A stretch of DNA of 5,762 nucleotides, taken from Betaproteobacteria bacterium. Lineage in GTDB: Bacteria > Pseudomonadota > Gammaproteobacteria > Burkholderiales > SG8-39. Below are positions 1-5,762 of the stretch, piece by piece. How positions within the stretch are numbered: the first letter of the stretch is position 1; each line of letters opens with the position of its first letter. The notes under the pieces were generated by a model. That model was not told the DNA's origin and did not search any database. It saw only the letters and a list, made by a program, of their open reading frames with translations. Made by a program: the position numbers and the translations under genes. The stretch covers positions 1 through 5,762 of the forward strand of contig JAFARH010000211.1 of NCBI GenBank assembly GCA_019245555.1, given 5' to 3'.

Positions 1-1306
1 GCGAGGCTTCGTCCGTCTCCTTCTTCACCGCCTCGCGCTCGATGCGCAGCTGGATCAGGCGCCGGTCGAGGCGGTCCATCGCCTCGGGCTTGGAGTCGAT
101 CTCCATCTTGATGCGAGCGGCGGCCTCGTCGATGAGGTCGATCGCCTTGTCGGGCAGGAACCGGTCGGTGATGTAACGGTGGCTCAGCTCTGCCGCCGCA
201 ACGATCGCCGGGTCCGTGATCTCCACGCCGTGGTGGACTTCGTACTTCTCCTGCAAGCCGCGCAGGATTGCGATGGTCGCTTCCACGCTCGGCTCTTCCA
301 CCAGCACCTTCTGGAAGCGACGCGCCAGCGCGGCGTCCTTCTCGATGTACTTGCGGTATTCGTTGAGCGTCGTCGCGCCGATGCAGTGCAGCTCGCCGCG
401 CGCGAGCGCCGGCTTCAGCATGTTGCCGGCATCGATAGCGCCTTCGGCTTTGCCGGCGCCGACCATGGTGTGCAGCTCGTCGATGAAGACGATGGTCTTG
501 CCCTCGTCCTTGGCGAGCTCCTTCAACACGTTCTTCAGGCGTTCTTCGAACTCGCCCCGGTACTTCGCACCGGCAAGCAGCAGGGCGATGTCCAGCACCA
601 ACAGGCGCTTGTTCTTCAGCGACTCCGGCACCTCTTCGTTCACGATGCGCTGCGCCAGCCCTTCGACGATGGCGGTCTTGCCGACGCCCGGCTCGCCGAT
701 CAGCACGGGATTGTTCTTCGTGCGCCGCTGGAGGATCTGGATGCAGCGACGGATCTCATCGTCGCGGCCGATGACGGGGTCGAGCTTGCCGTTCCGCGCG
801 CGCTCGGTGAGGTCGAGCGTGTATTTCGCGAGCGCCTGGCGTTGCGATTCGTCGGTTTGTCCCTGCACCGTCTCACCACCTCGTACTTCGGCGATGGCTT
901 TCTCCAGCGCCGCTTTCGTAACGCCGGCCTGCTTGAGGGCTCGGCCGATGTCGCCCTTGTCGCCCGCGGCAGCCAGCAGGAATAGCTCGGAAGCGATGTA
1001 CTGGTCGCCGCGCTTCTGCGCTTCCTTGTCGGCGACGTTGAGGAGCGTCGTCAGGTCGCGCCCAATCATTACCTCGCCGGGCGTGCCCTCCACCTTCGGC
1101 AGCCGCGCCACGGCCTCCGCAACGCTCTTCTTCAGCGCGTTGGGATTTCCGCCCGCTTTGCTGATGAGGCCCGCGATTCCCTCGTCGCCGAGGAGCGCGC
1201 CGAGCAGGTGGGCAGGCTCGATGTACTGGTTGTCATTGCCAAGCGCGGCGCTCTGCGCCTCGGCAAGCGCCTCTTGCAGCTTGGTCGTAAACTTCTCAAA
1301 TCGCAT
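1..1306 (-). CDS. clpB: ClpB ATP-dependent disaggregase (Hsp100), N-terminal 435 residues; 3' half outside window
   Basis: ClpB is a cytoplasmic hexameric AAA+ chaperone that, with DnaK, pulls polypeptides out of heat-induced aggregates. Visible in order: the Clp N-terminal domain (about residues 1-140), then NBD1 with Walker A GEPGVGKT (204-211), Walker B FIDELH (274-279) and the arginine-finger pair R329/R330 in ALARRFQKV. The start of the coiled-coil middle domain follows (from about 408, [13 protein letters not shown]) before the window edge cuts the gene. The match to E. coli ClpB is nearly continuous, with a net two-residue deletion in the N-domain. The ATG at 1306 gives the usual [11 protein letters not shown] N-terminus and has an AAGGA ribosome-binding site 8 bases upstream. 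A sigma-32-type promoter lies just upstream. NBD2 and the C-terminus cannot be assessed. The gene is divergent from the glycosyltransferase gene, with 42 bases between start codons. Confidence 0.97.
   Translation of the reverse strand, partial: MRFEKFTTKLQEALAEAQSAALGNDNQYIEPAHLLGALLGDEGIAGLISKAGGNPNALKKSVAEAVARLPKVEGTPGEVMIGRDLTTLLNVADKEAQKRGDQYIASELFLLAAAGDKGDIGRALKQAGVTKAALEKAIAEVRGGETVQGQTDESQRQALAKYTLDLTERARNGKLDPVIGRDDEIRRCIQILQRRTKNNPVLIGEPGVGKTAIVEGLAQRIVNEEVPESLKNKRLLVLDIALLLAGAKYRGEFEERLKNVLKELAKDEGKTIVFIDELHTMVGAGKAEGAIDAGNMLKPALARGELHCIGATTLNEYRKYIEKDAALARRFQKVLVEEPSVEATIAILRGLQEKYEVHHGVEITDPAIVAAAELSHRYITDRFLPDKAIDLIDEAAARIKMEIDSKPEAMDRLDRRLIQLRIEREAVKKETDEAS
866..885 (-). promoter_or_regulatory. 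Possible internal GTG start of clpB (short ClpB form)
   Basis: Val147 of clpB is encoded by GTG (868-866), in frame, after the purine-rich stretch GAGGTGGTGAG. It aligns with Val149 of E. coli ClpB (GGESV there, GGETV here). There an internal GTG start produces the 80-kDa form lacking the N-domain. Conservation of the codon, its position and the GGTGGTGA lead suggests the same dual initiation here. The protein sequence alone would conserve part of this, so it remains an inference. Confidence 0.45.
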
Positions 1307-1314
1307 CTCGTTGA

Positions 1315-1319
1315 TCCTT
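1315..1319 (-). promoter_or_regulatory. Ribosome-binding site of clpB
   Basis: AAGGA on the minus strand, 8 bases from the ATG at 1306. It is well spaced and fixes the clpB start. Confidence 0.75.
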
Positions 1320-1348
1320 CAAGGGCTTTCGGGCAACCCACAGAGAAG

Positions 1349-1374
1349 ATGGGGCCATTCGCAGGGTATTCAAG
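1349..1374 (-). promoter_or_regulatory. Sigma-32 (RpoH) heat-shock promoter of clpB
   Basis: Reading the minus strand, the -35 element CTTGAA (1374-1369, preceded by C to give CCTTGAA) is followed by a 14-base spacer and the -10 element CCCCAT (1354-1349, continuing CT). This matches the RpoH consensus CTTGAA / CCCCATnT in both boxes. The spacing is the same as I recall for E. coli dnaK P1. Transcription would start near 1341-1343, giving a 5' leader of about 35 bases that contains the AAGGA ribosome-binding site. The element lies inside the first nine codons of the divergent glycosyltransferase gene, whose ATG is the complement of the -10 box. Confidence 0.88.
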
Positions 1375-2854
1375 GTTAGCGCTGCTCGCCGCGTGGGTCC
1401 TGCTCGGCCTGATCGGCCACGACCCGTGGAAGCCGGACGAGGCCTATACCTTCGGGCTCGTCTATCACATCCTTGAAACTGGCGATTGGCTCGTGCCGAC
1501 GCTCGCTGGCGAGCCCTTCGTCGAGAAACCGCCGCTCTTCTTTTGGACAGCGGCCCTCTTCTGCAAGTTTTTCGGCTGGGCGCTTCCGCTGCATGACGCA
1601 GCGCGCCTCGCCACGGGCTTCTATGTCGCGCTGACGCTCTGGTTCACCTACCTCGCCGCGGAGCGGAGGATCGCTGCGCCCCTGCTCCTCGCGGCCACGC
1701 TCGGCTATTTGCAGCACGCGCACCAGCTGATCACCGATAACTCGCTCATGGCGGGTGTCGCGCTCGGCATCTACGGGCTGTCGCGCGGCTCTGGGTTGCT
1801 TCTTGGCACCGGCGCCGGCATGGCCTTCCTCTCCAAAGGCTTGCTCGGCCCCGGCCTGCTCGGCCTCACCGCGGTCGCGCTGGTCGCATTGCGCGATTGG
1901 CGCACGAGCTGGCGCATTTGGCCATGGGCATTGCTCGCGTTGGCGCCATGGGCATTGATCTGGCCATCGCTTCTTTATAGCCATTCGCCAGCGCTCTTCC
2001 ACGAATGGTTCTGGGTGAATAACTTCGGCCGCTTCACGGGCGAATCAGGGCTCGGTGGCGTCCTCGACCACGCGCATTACCTGAAGGCGCTCATCTGGTT
2101 CGGCTTGCCGGCATGGCCGCTCGCCGTATGGACAGTTTGGCGTCACCGTCTCTCCTCGCCAATCGTCCAGCTCCCAGCCATGGCATTCGCAGTCATGATC
2201 GTCGTTCTGAGCGCCGCTTCATCCGCGCGTACGCTCTACGGCGTGCCGTTCCTCGTCCCGCTCGCGATGCTCGCGGCGGCAGCCTTGGAAACGCTGCCAC
2301 GCTGGCTGGACCGCCTGATGGACGCGCTCGGCACGTGGGGCAGCGCAGCGCTTGGCATCGCGCTGTGGGTTGCGTGGATCGCATTCATCGCCGGCTGGCG
2401 GCCAAAGTTCATCGACGCCGGGTTTACGCCGACCGTCGGACCCATCGCGTTGATCGCCGCGATCGCATTGACCGCGCTCTGGGTGCACGCGTTGCGCGTC
2501 CAGCCGCGGTTGCCTGTGCGCTGGCTCGCCGGCGTGACGCTCGTCTGGGGATTGGTGATGACGCTGTGGCTGCCGGCGCTGGATTACGAGAAGAGCTATC
2601 GCGGCGTCATTGCCGACATGCAGCGCCACCGACCCCCGGGTAGCTGCGTCGCGGCGCGCAATCTCACGGAGCCGCAGCGCGCGGTCTTCCACTACTTCGC
2701 GGGCATTGCCATGCCCGGCAGGAGCGACTGTCCGCTGCTCCTCGTGCATACACCGAGCGCCGCAACGCCGACCCCGGGCGACGGATGGAAGCTCGCCTGG
2801 CGCGGAACGCGCCCGGGCGACAACAAGGAATTCTTCTGGCTCTTTAGCCGCTAG
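1349..2854 (+). CDS. GT39/ArnT-like polytopic membrane glycosyltransferase, 501 aa
   Basis: Likely an inner-membrane GT-C enzyme that moves a sugar from a polyprenyl-phosphate donor to an acceptor on the periplasmic face. The family includes ArnT, which adds aminoarabinose to lipid A; donor and acceptor here cannot be told. Seen: an N-terminal hydrophobic segment (about 9-23), then DPWKPDEAY (25-33) with the family's acidic D30/E31 in the first periplasmic loop. [10 protein letters not shown] (54-63) follows, then ITDNSLM (128-134), FLSKG (160-164) and [14 protein letters not shown] (218-231). Roughly a dozen hydrophobic segments lead to a soluble tail from about 411 with two cysteines (433 and 461) that could pair. 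The ATG at 1349 is the only standard start between the clpB start and the conserved DPWKPDE motif. Its Shine-Dalgarno-like GAGAAG directly abuts it, so initiation may be weak, leaderless, or from an upstream in-frame codon inside clpB. The 3' end overlaps the convergent gene by 11 bases. Confidence 0.85.
   Translation: MGPFAGYSRLALLAAWVLLGLIGHDPWKPDEAYTFGLVYHILETGDWLVPTLAGEPFVEKPPLFFWTAALFCKFFGWALPLHDAARLATGFYVALTLWFTYLAAERRIAAPLLLAATLGYLQHAHQLITDNSLMAGVALGIYGLSRGSGLLLGTGAGMAFLSKGLLGPGLLGLTAVALVALRDWRTSWRIWPWALLALAPWALIWPSLLYSHSPALFHEWFWVNNFGRFTGESGLGGVLDHAHYLKALIWFGLPAWPLAVWTVWRHRLSSPIVQLPAMAFAVMIVVLSAASSARTLYGVPFLVPLAMLAAAALETLPRWLDRLMDALGTWGSAALGIALWVAWIAFIAGWRPKFIDAGFTPTVGPIALIAAIALTALWVHALRVQPRLPVRWLAGVTLVWGLVMTLWLPALDYEKSYRGVIADMQRHRPPGSCVAARNLTEPQRAVFHYFAGIAMPGRSDCPLLLVHTPSAATPTPGDGWKLAWRGTRPGDNKEFFWLFSR
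1921..1957 (+). repeat. Short in-frame direct repeat in the glycosyltransferase gene
   Basis: The 13-mer gccatgggcattg occurs at 1921-1933 and again at 1945-1957. The period is 24 bases, or 8 codons. It encodes PWALLALA followed by PWALIWPS (residues 192-207) in a membrane segment. It looks like a small internal duplication that keeps the reading frame. Confidence 0.6.
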
Positions 2855-3524
2855 CGCGCCGGTCGAGGGATTCGCGGCGGTGCGGATCGTGCTCCATGCC
2901 GTCGTACACGATCCATTCGAAGCTGCCGTCGTAAGACATGATCTTCGCCGGGTAACCCATCACCACAGCACGCGGCGGCACGGGACGCGTGACGACCGAT
3001 CCGGGGAAGATGTAGGCGTCGTCGCCGATCGTGATCTTGCCGACGATCATCGCGCCTGCGCCAATGAAGACGCGGTTGCCGATCGTCGGACGGCCGCGCT
3101 CATCACCCTTGCCCGCGATGCCGAGCGTGACGTTCTGCTCGATGGTGCAGTTCTCGCCGATCGTGCCGCGCCCGAGGATCACGGCGCCGAAGCTTGGCAG
3201 GTAGAGCCCGCCGCCGATCTCGGCGTCGCGCGGCAGGCAGATCCCCGTGATGATCTCCATCACCTTCTGCAGGATCGCGGAGAGTGTCTTCGCTGCCGCG
3301 CGCGGCATACCCGCCGGCACCGCGTCGACGAGCGCATGGCACGGGCGATACACGCTGCTCGCCCAGAAACCTTGCGACAGCAGGATCGTGGCGATGGCCG
3401 ATCGCCCCGCGGCGCGATAGCGCCGGTAGTCGAGGTGCAAATGCCGGCACCACTCAGGAAAAATGAGGGGCATCCTTCCCGCGCGGCGCGCGCGTTTGCC
3501 GAGCGCGTCAGCGCCGGCGTTCAT
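2844..3524 (-). CDS. Serine-acetyltransferase-like hexapeptide-repeat (left-handed beta-helix) protein with catalytic His replaced, 226 aa
   Basis: Resembles the CysE/SAT branch of left-handed beta-helix acyltransferases, which use acetyl-CoA to acetylate serine or sugar hydroxyls. Seen: a helical N-terminal part with QGFWASSVYR (51-60), then hexapeptide repeats from about 98 to 180 (IGGGLYL, IGENCTI, IGNRVFIGAGAMIVG, IGDDAYIFPGSVV). The SAT-like end PVPPRAVVMGYPAKIM is at 181-196. Where relatives have a catalytic His (DH in CysE, HFG in the putative-SAT group), this protein reads LPSFG with Ser111, so normal acetyltransfer is doubtful. The chosen ATG overlaps the upstream methyltransferase stop as ATGA, implying translational coupling. 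An alternative ATG at 3473 (Met18) gives a more typical N-terminus, MPLIFPEW, and skips a low-complexity GCGCG stretch. The adjacent methyltransferase and glycosyltransferase do not settle the substrate. It could also bind a ligand without catalysis. Confidence 0.85.
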   Translation of the reverse strand: MNAGADALGKRARRAGRMPLIFPEWCRHLHLDYRRYRAAGRSAIATILLSQGFWASSVYRPCHALVDAVPAGMPRAAAKTLSAILQKVMEIITGICLPRDAEIGGGLYLPSFGAVILGRGTIGENCTIEQNVTLGIAGKGDERGRPTIGNRVFIGAGAMIVGKITIGDDAYIFPGSVVTRPVPPRAVVMGYPAKIMSYDGSFEWIVYDGMEHDPHRRESLDRRASG

Positions 3525-4438
3525 GGGAGGACGGGTCGGGACTTCGCCAAGATGGCGCGTATTTCCCCCCCGGGATCGGAATAGGTCTCCACTGCCGCGA
3601 ATGCCGGATTCCTTTCAAGCTGCCGCGCGAGCCCCGCGCCCTGGCCGTGGCCGACCTCGAAACCAAGCCAGCCGCCGGGCCGCAGGAACCGCGGTGCGTT
3701 TTTCACCAGCTTCATCAGGATCGAGACGCCGAAGGCGCCGCCGTTGAACGCGGCCTGCGGCTCGTGCTGCGAGATCTCGGGATGCATCTGCTTCACCTTC
3801 GCAGTCGAGATGTACGGCGGGTTGCACGAGAGGAGGTCGCAGCGCCCGACGAATTCCGGGCTCTCGAAGGGCTCGAGCAGGTCGCCAACTCTCAGCTCGA
3901 CGCGTTTGGCGAGCCCCAGGAACTCGACGTTACGTTTCGCGAGCTCTATCGCCTCTGGCGAGAGATCCGAAGCGCAGACTCGCGCTTGCGGTTCATAGTA
4001 CGCGTAGGCAGAAGCCAGGTTGCCGCTTCCAGTGCAGACATCGACCACGAGCAGCGGCCCGCGCTTCTTCGCCATGCAGCCGATCTTGACGAGCGCGGCG
4101 CGGCCGAGGATCTCTGTTTCCTTCCGCGGGATCAGCGCCTCGCGACTCGCGAGGAGATCGATGCCGAGGAAGGTCTGGCGCTCGGTGAGGTGCGCGAGCG
4201 GCACCCCCGCCTTCTTGCGTTCGATCAACCCGAGCAGCCGCCCCAGGCTTTCGCCGTCGAGCTCCGGCAGCGAGGCCGGCAGCGCACGATCGGCGGACAC
4301 GGGCGCGCCGCAAGCCGTGCTCCACAGCGCGGAAAGGATGCGCTCCGCGGTCTCTTCGGGCTTGTCGGGCAGCGGCGTCCAGAAGCGTTCGACCTCCTGC
4401 AGGAGGTCGCTGAAGGTCGTCGAGGCGGTGACCTGCAT
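3521..4438 (-). CDS. HemK/PrmC-family SAM-dependent N5-glutamine methyltransferase paralogue, 305 aa
   Basis: Class I SAM methyltransferase of the HemK/PrmC type; true PrmC methylates the GGQ glutamine of release factors. Seen: a helical N-terminal domain (about 1-95) and LIPRKETE (102-109, family LIPRPETE). Motif I is VDVCTGSGN (132-140), followed by the acidic D158 in ASDLSPEAIELA. The catalytic NPPY is at 206-209 within CNPPYIST. HEPQAAFNGG (225-234) and the C-terminal SDPGGEIRAILA (287-298) follow. Departures from canonical PrmC (CTGSGN for GTGSGA, CNPPY for SNPPY, and about 28 residues longer than the E. coli protein) and the absence of prfA nearby suggest a paralogue with another target. 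The ATG at 4438 has AGGGA only two bases upstream, so its spacing is tight. It lies 71 bases after moaE on the same strand and overlaps the acetyltransferase-like gene by four bases (ATGA). A 20-base palindrome sits at codons 10-17. Confidence 0.87.
   Translation of the reverse strand: MQVTASTTFSDLLQEVERFWTPLPDKPEETAERILSALWSTACGAPVSADRALPASLPELDGESLGRLLGLIERKKAGVPLAHLTERQTFLGIDLLASREALIPRKETEILGRAALVKIGCMAKKRGPLLVVDVCTGSGNLASAYAYYEPQARVCASDLSPEAIELAKRNVEFLGLAKRVELRVGDLLEPFESPEFVGRCDLLSCNPPYISTAKVKQMHPEISQHEPQAAFNGGAFGVSILMKLVKNAPRFLRPGGWLGFEVGHGQGAGLARQLERNPAFAAVETYSDPGGEIRAILAKSRPVLP
4390..4409. repeat. Perfect 20-base palindrome near the 5' end of the methyltransferase gene
   Basis: CGACCTCCTGCAGGAGGTCG is its own reverse complement. 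In the transcript it can fold into an 8-bp GC-rich stem with a UGCA loop. It begins about 27 bases after the start codon and contains both an AGGAGGT and its complement. It encodes DLLQEVE (residues 11-17), so chance within coding sequence is possible. Confidence 0.7.
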
Positions 4439-4509
4439 CGTCCCTGCATTTAAAGACAGGGCGCTGCCAGCCTCTAGCGTGGGGGCCGGGCGAGCTTAGG
4501 CCAAACGGT
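4439..4509 (-). other. Intergenic gap between moaE and the methyltransferase gene
   Basis: The only gap in the leftward run of genes. It holds the weak ribosome-binding sequence AGGGA and a short CCCTG/CAGGG inverted repeat around TTTAAA. I see no convincing sigma-70 promoter and no hairpin followed by a T-run. Read-through from the moa genes or a weak local promoter are both possible. Confidence 0.5.
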
Positions 4510-4935
4510 CTATTTCCACCGATCCGCCGCCTCGTCGTCCGAAGCGCGAGCTTCGACCCAGGTGGCGCCGCCGGCGCGGTGCTCCTTCTTCCAGAACGGC
4601 GCCTGGGTCTTCAGGTAATCCATGATGAACTCGCAGGCCTGGAACGCGTCGCCGCGATGCGCGCTCGCTACCGCCACCATCACGATCTGATCGTTCGGCT
4701 CGAGGTCGCCGTACCGGTGGATCACCGTGCAGTCCATCACCTGCCAGCGCGACGCCGCCTCGTCCACGATCTTGCGGAGCGCGCTCTCCGTCATGCCGGG
4801 ATAGTGCTCGAGCGACATGCGCACATCGCGTACGAGGCCGACGAAGCTCGCCACCGCGCCGATCTTTGGGTTTTTCGATATCGCTCGCGTCTCGGCGCCG
4901 AGATCGAAGTCTTCCCGCTGTATCGCGACTTTCAT
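4510..4935 (-). CDS. moaE: Molybdopterin synthase catalytic (large) subunit MoaE, 141 aa
   Basis: MoaE pairs with thiocarboxylated MoaD in the cytoplasm and inserts two sulfurs into cyclic pyranopterin monophosphate, giving molybdopterin. Seen: GAVASFVGLVRD (26-37), LEHYPGMTE (42-50), VIHRYGDLEPND (71-82), SAHR (91-94), and FIMDYLKTQAPFWKKE (103-118) with the active-site lysines K109 and K116/K117. The C-terminus is WVEARASDDEAADRW. Arg36 corresponds to Arg39 of the E. coli enzyme. The segment between VRD and LEHYPGM is about seven residues shorter than in E. coli, while every catalytic residue I can name is kept. The start overlaps the moaD stop as ATGA, so translation is probably coupled, as expected for partners needed in equal amounts. 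Confidence 0.96.
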   Translation of the reverse strand: MKVAIQREDFDLGAETRAISKNPKIGAVASFVGLVRDVRMSLEHYPGMTESALRKIVDEAASRWQVMDCTVIHRYGDLEPNDQIVMVAVASAHRGDAFQACEFIMDYLKTQAPFWKKEHRAGGATWVEARASDDEAADRWK

Positions 4936-5189
4936 CCGCCCGTCACCGGCGGGAAAAACGCGACCTCATCCCCATTCTTGATCGCCGCCGCCGGCTGCAC
5001 CATGTCCTGGTTCACTGCCGCACGCACCGGCTTGTTCGGCGCAAACACGCTGTCCCAAGCGCCGCCACGGGCGCGCAAGTGATCTCGCAGCGCGCCCACG
5101 GTGGCAACGTTCGCGGGCAACTCGAGTTCCTCGCGGGGACGGCCAACTTGCTCGCGGAGCGAGGCGAAAAAGAGGACGGTGACCTTCAC
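4932..5189 (-). CDS. moaD: Molybdopterin synthase sulfur-carrier (small) subunit MoaD, 85 aa
   Basis: Ubiquitin-like sulfur carrier. Its C-terminal Gly-Gly is adenylated by MoeB-type E1 enzymes, converted to a thiocarboxylate, and donates sulfur within MoaE. Seen: a beta-grasp start MKVTVLFFASLREQVG, the conserved NGDEVAFFPPVTGG end with Gly84-Gly85 exactly at the C-terminus, and a family-typical length (E. coli has 81). The start is GTG at 5189, overlapping the moeA stop as GTGA; there is no strong Shine-Dalgarno, so initiation probably depends on termination of moeA translation. The 3' end overlaps moaE by four bases. No MoeB homologue is present in the window. Confidence 0.95.
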   Translation of the reverse strand: MKVTVLFFASLREQVGRPREELELPANVATVGALRDHLRARGGAWDSVFAPNKPVRAAVNQDMVQPAAAIKNGDEVAFFPPVTGG

Positions 5190-5762
5190 CAGTAGAGCTC
5201 AGCGTACGGCAGGAAGCGCACCCTGTCTCCCTTACGAATCGCCTGCCCTGCCGGGTTGTCGATCAGGCCGTCGGCCCAGGCGGTGGAGGTCAGCACTGCC
5301 GAATCCTGCGTAGGATAGAGCTCCAGCCCGCCGAGGCGGTTCCACTTCGCGCGCAGGAACTCGCGGCGCGAATCGGGCTCGGGCCAATCGAAGTCCGCGC
5401 GAGCCGCAATTGGATGCGGCTCGAAGTTCGTCATGCCCTGCGCCTTCAGCAGGAACGGGCGCACGAAGATCAAAAACGTGACGAAGCTGGACACCGGATT
5501 GCCCGGCAGGCCAATGAAGAACGATTTCCCAACGTTCCCGAATGCCAGCGGCCGCCCGGGCTTCATCGCGATGCGCCACATGAGTAGCGCACCTTCAGCC
5601 TCTACCGCAGGCTTTACGTAATCGGCCTCGCCGACGGACACGCCGCCCGAGGTCACCACCAGGTCGCACTCGGCGGCGGCTTTGCGCAGCACCGCGCGCG
5701 TGGCGTCGAGCGAGTCCGGCACGATGCCGTAGTCCTTGAGCTCGGTGCCGAACACCTCCGCG
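5186..5762 (-). CDS. moeA: Molybdopterin molybdenumtransferase MoeA, C-terminal ~191 residues; 5' part outside window
   Basis: MoeA inserts molybdate into adenylylated molybdopterin, the last general step of molybdenum-cofactor synthesis. Seen from the right edge inward: AEVFGTELKDYGIVPD, then the molybdopterin-binding (MogA-like) domain with TSGGVSVGEAD (5653-5621), whose final Asp is the conserved active-site acid. KPGRPLAFG and GLPGNPVSS (5512-5489) follow. The C-terminal small beta domain ends TSTAWADGLIDNPAG...GDRVRFLPYAELYW, as in full-length MoeA. The frame stays open to the window edge. The GTG codon at 5755 is only an internal valine; the true start is upstream and not visible. It is the first gene seen in the moeA-moaD-moaE unit, with a GTGA overlap into moaD, so any promoter or Moco-responsive leader would lie outside the window. 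Confidence 0.95.
   Translation of the reverse strand, partial: AEVFGTELKDYGIVPDSLDATRAVLRKAAAECDLVVTSGGVSVGEADYVKPAVEAEGALLMWRIAMKPGRPLAFGNVGKSFFIGLPGNPVSSFVTFLIFVRPFLLKAQGMTNFEPHPIAARADFDWPEPDSRREFLRAKWNRLGGLELYPTQDSAVLTSTAWADGLIDNPAGQAIRKGDRVRFLPYAELYW

Noticed and set aside
1208..1348. N-terminal extension of the glycosyltransferase starting at 1208
   Set aside because: It would be a 47-residue Arg/Lys/Leu-rich addition lying almost wholly within clpB coding sequence, with no family similarity; the ATG at 1349 sits just before the usual N-terminus.
179..1379. Long open frames on the plus strand opposite clpB
   Set aside because: They are antisense to an unambiguous clpB, show no recognisable domains, and have the Arg/Ala/Ser-rich composition expected of shadow frames in GC-rich DNA.
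3474..3500. GCGCG-rich stretch in the first codons of the acetyltransferase-like gene as a repeat element
   Set aside because: It is short simple sequence encoding RARRAG; it may only mean that Met18 is the real start.
3566..3575. Run of seven C followed by GGG as a slippage or frameshift site in the methyltransferase
   Set aside because: The frame on both sides matches the family C-terminus (SDPGGEIRAILA), so the gene is intact and there is no sign that slippage is used.
3647..4453. Plus-strand open frame opposite the methyltransferase gene
   Set aside because: It is a shadow of a gene with clear HemK motifs and has no recognisable protein features of its own.
4441..4460. CCCTG...CAGGG inverted repeat as a terminator after moaE
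   Set aside because: The stem is only five base pairs, the loop is large, and no T-run follows on the minus strand.

Overview
The window is a GC-rich, gene-dense bacterial segment. The protein sequences most resemble a betaproteobacterium (Burkholderiales/Nitrosomonadales type); this is judged from remembered family likeness, not from a search. Seven protein-coding genes fill it almost completely. There are no RNA genes, IS elements, CRISPR arrays or integration sites, and the longest stretch without a gene is 71 bases.

Left side: the 5' half of clpB (disaggregase) runs leftward out of the window. Its upstream region carries a near-consensus sigma-32 (heat-shock) promoter. Only 42 bases separate its start codon from that of a divergent gene for a GT39/ArnT-like polytopic membrane glycosyltransferase. 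The clpB promoter lies inside the first codons of that glycosyltransferase gene, so the two genes share DNA at their 5' ends.

Middle: the glycosyltransferase gene ends in an 11-base tail-to-tail overlap with a leftward pair. The pair is a HemK/PrmC-like N5-glutamine methyltransferase paralogue followed, with an ATGA stop/start overlap, by a serine-acetyltransferase-like hexapeptide-repeat protein. The acetyltransferase has Ser where the catalytic His is expected.

Right side: a tightly coupled leftward molybdenum-cofactor cluster, moeA (3' part only), moaD and moaE, joined by GTGA and ATGA overlaps. MoeA inserts molybdate. MoaD and MoaE form molybdopterin synthase, which converts cPMP to molybdopterin. 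MoaE has an unusually short loop after its VRD motif.

As I recall, moeA-moaD-moaE and clpB are close neighbours on one strand in a number of betaproteobacteria. The three middle genes would then be an accessory block between two conserved units. The least explained items are the paired methyltransferase and His-less acetyltransferase, and the clpB heat-shock promoter embedded in a divergent gene.
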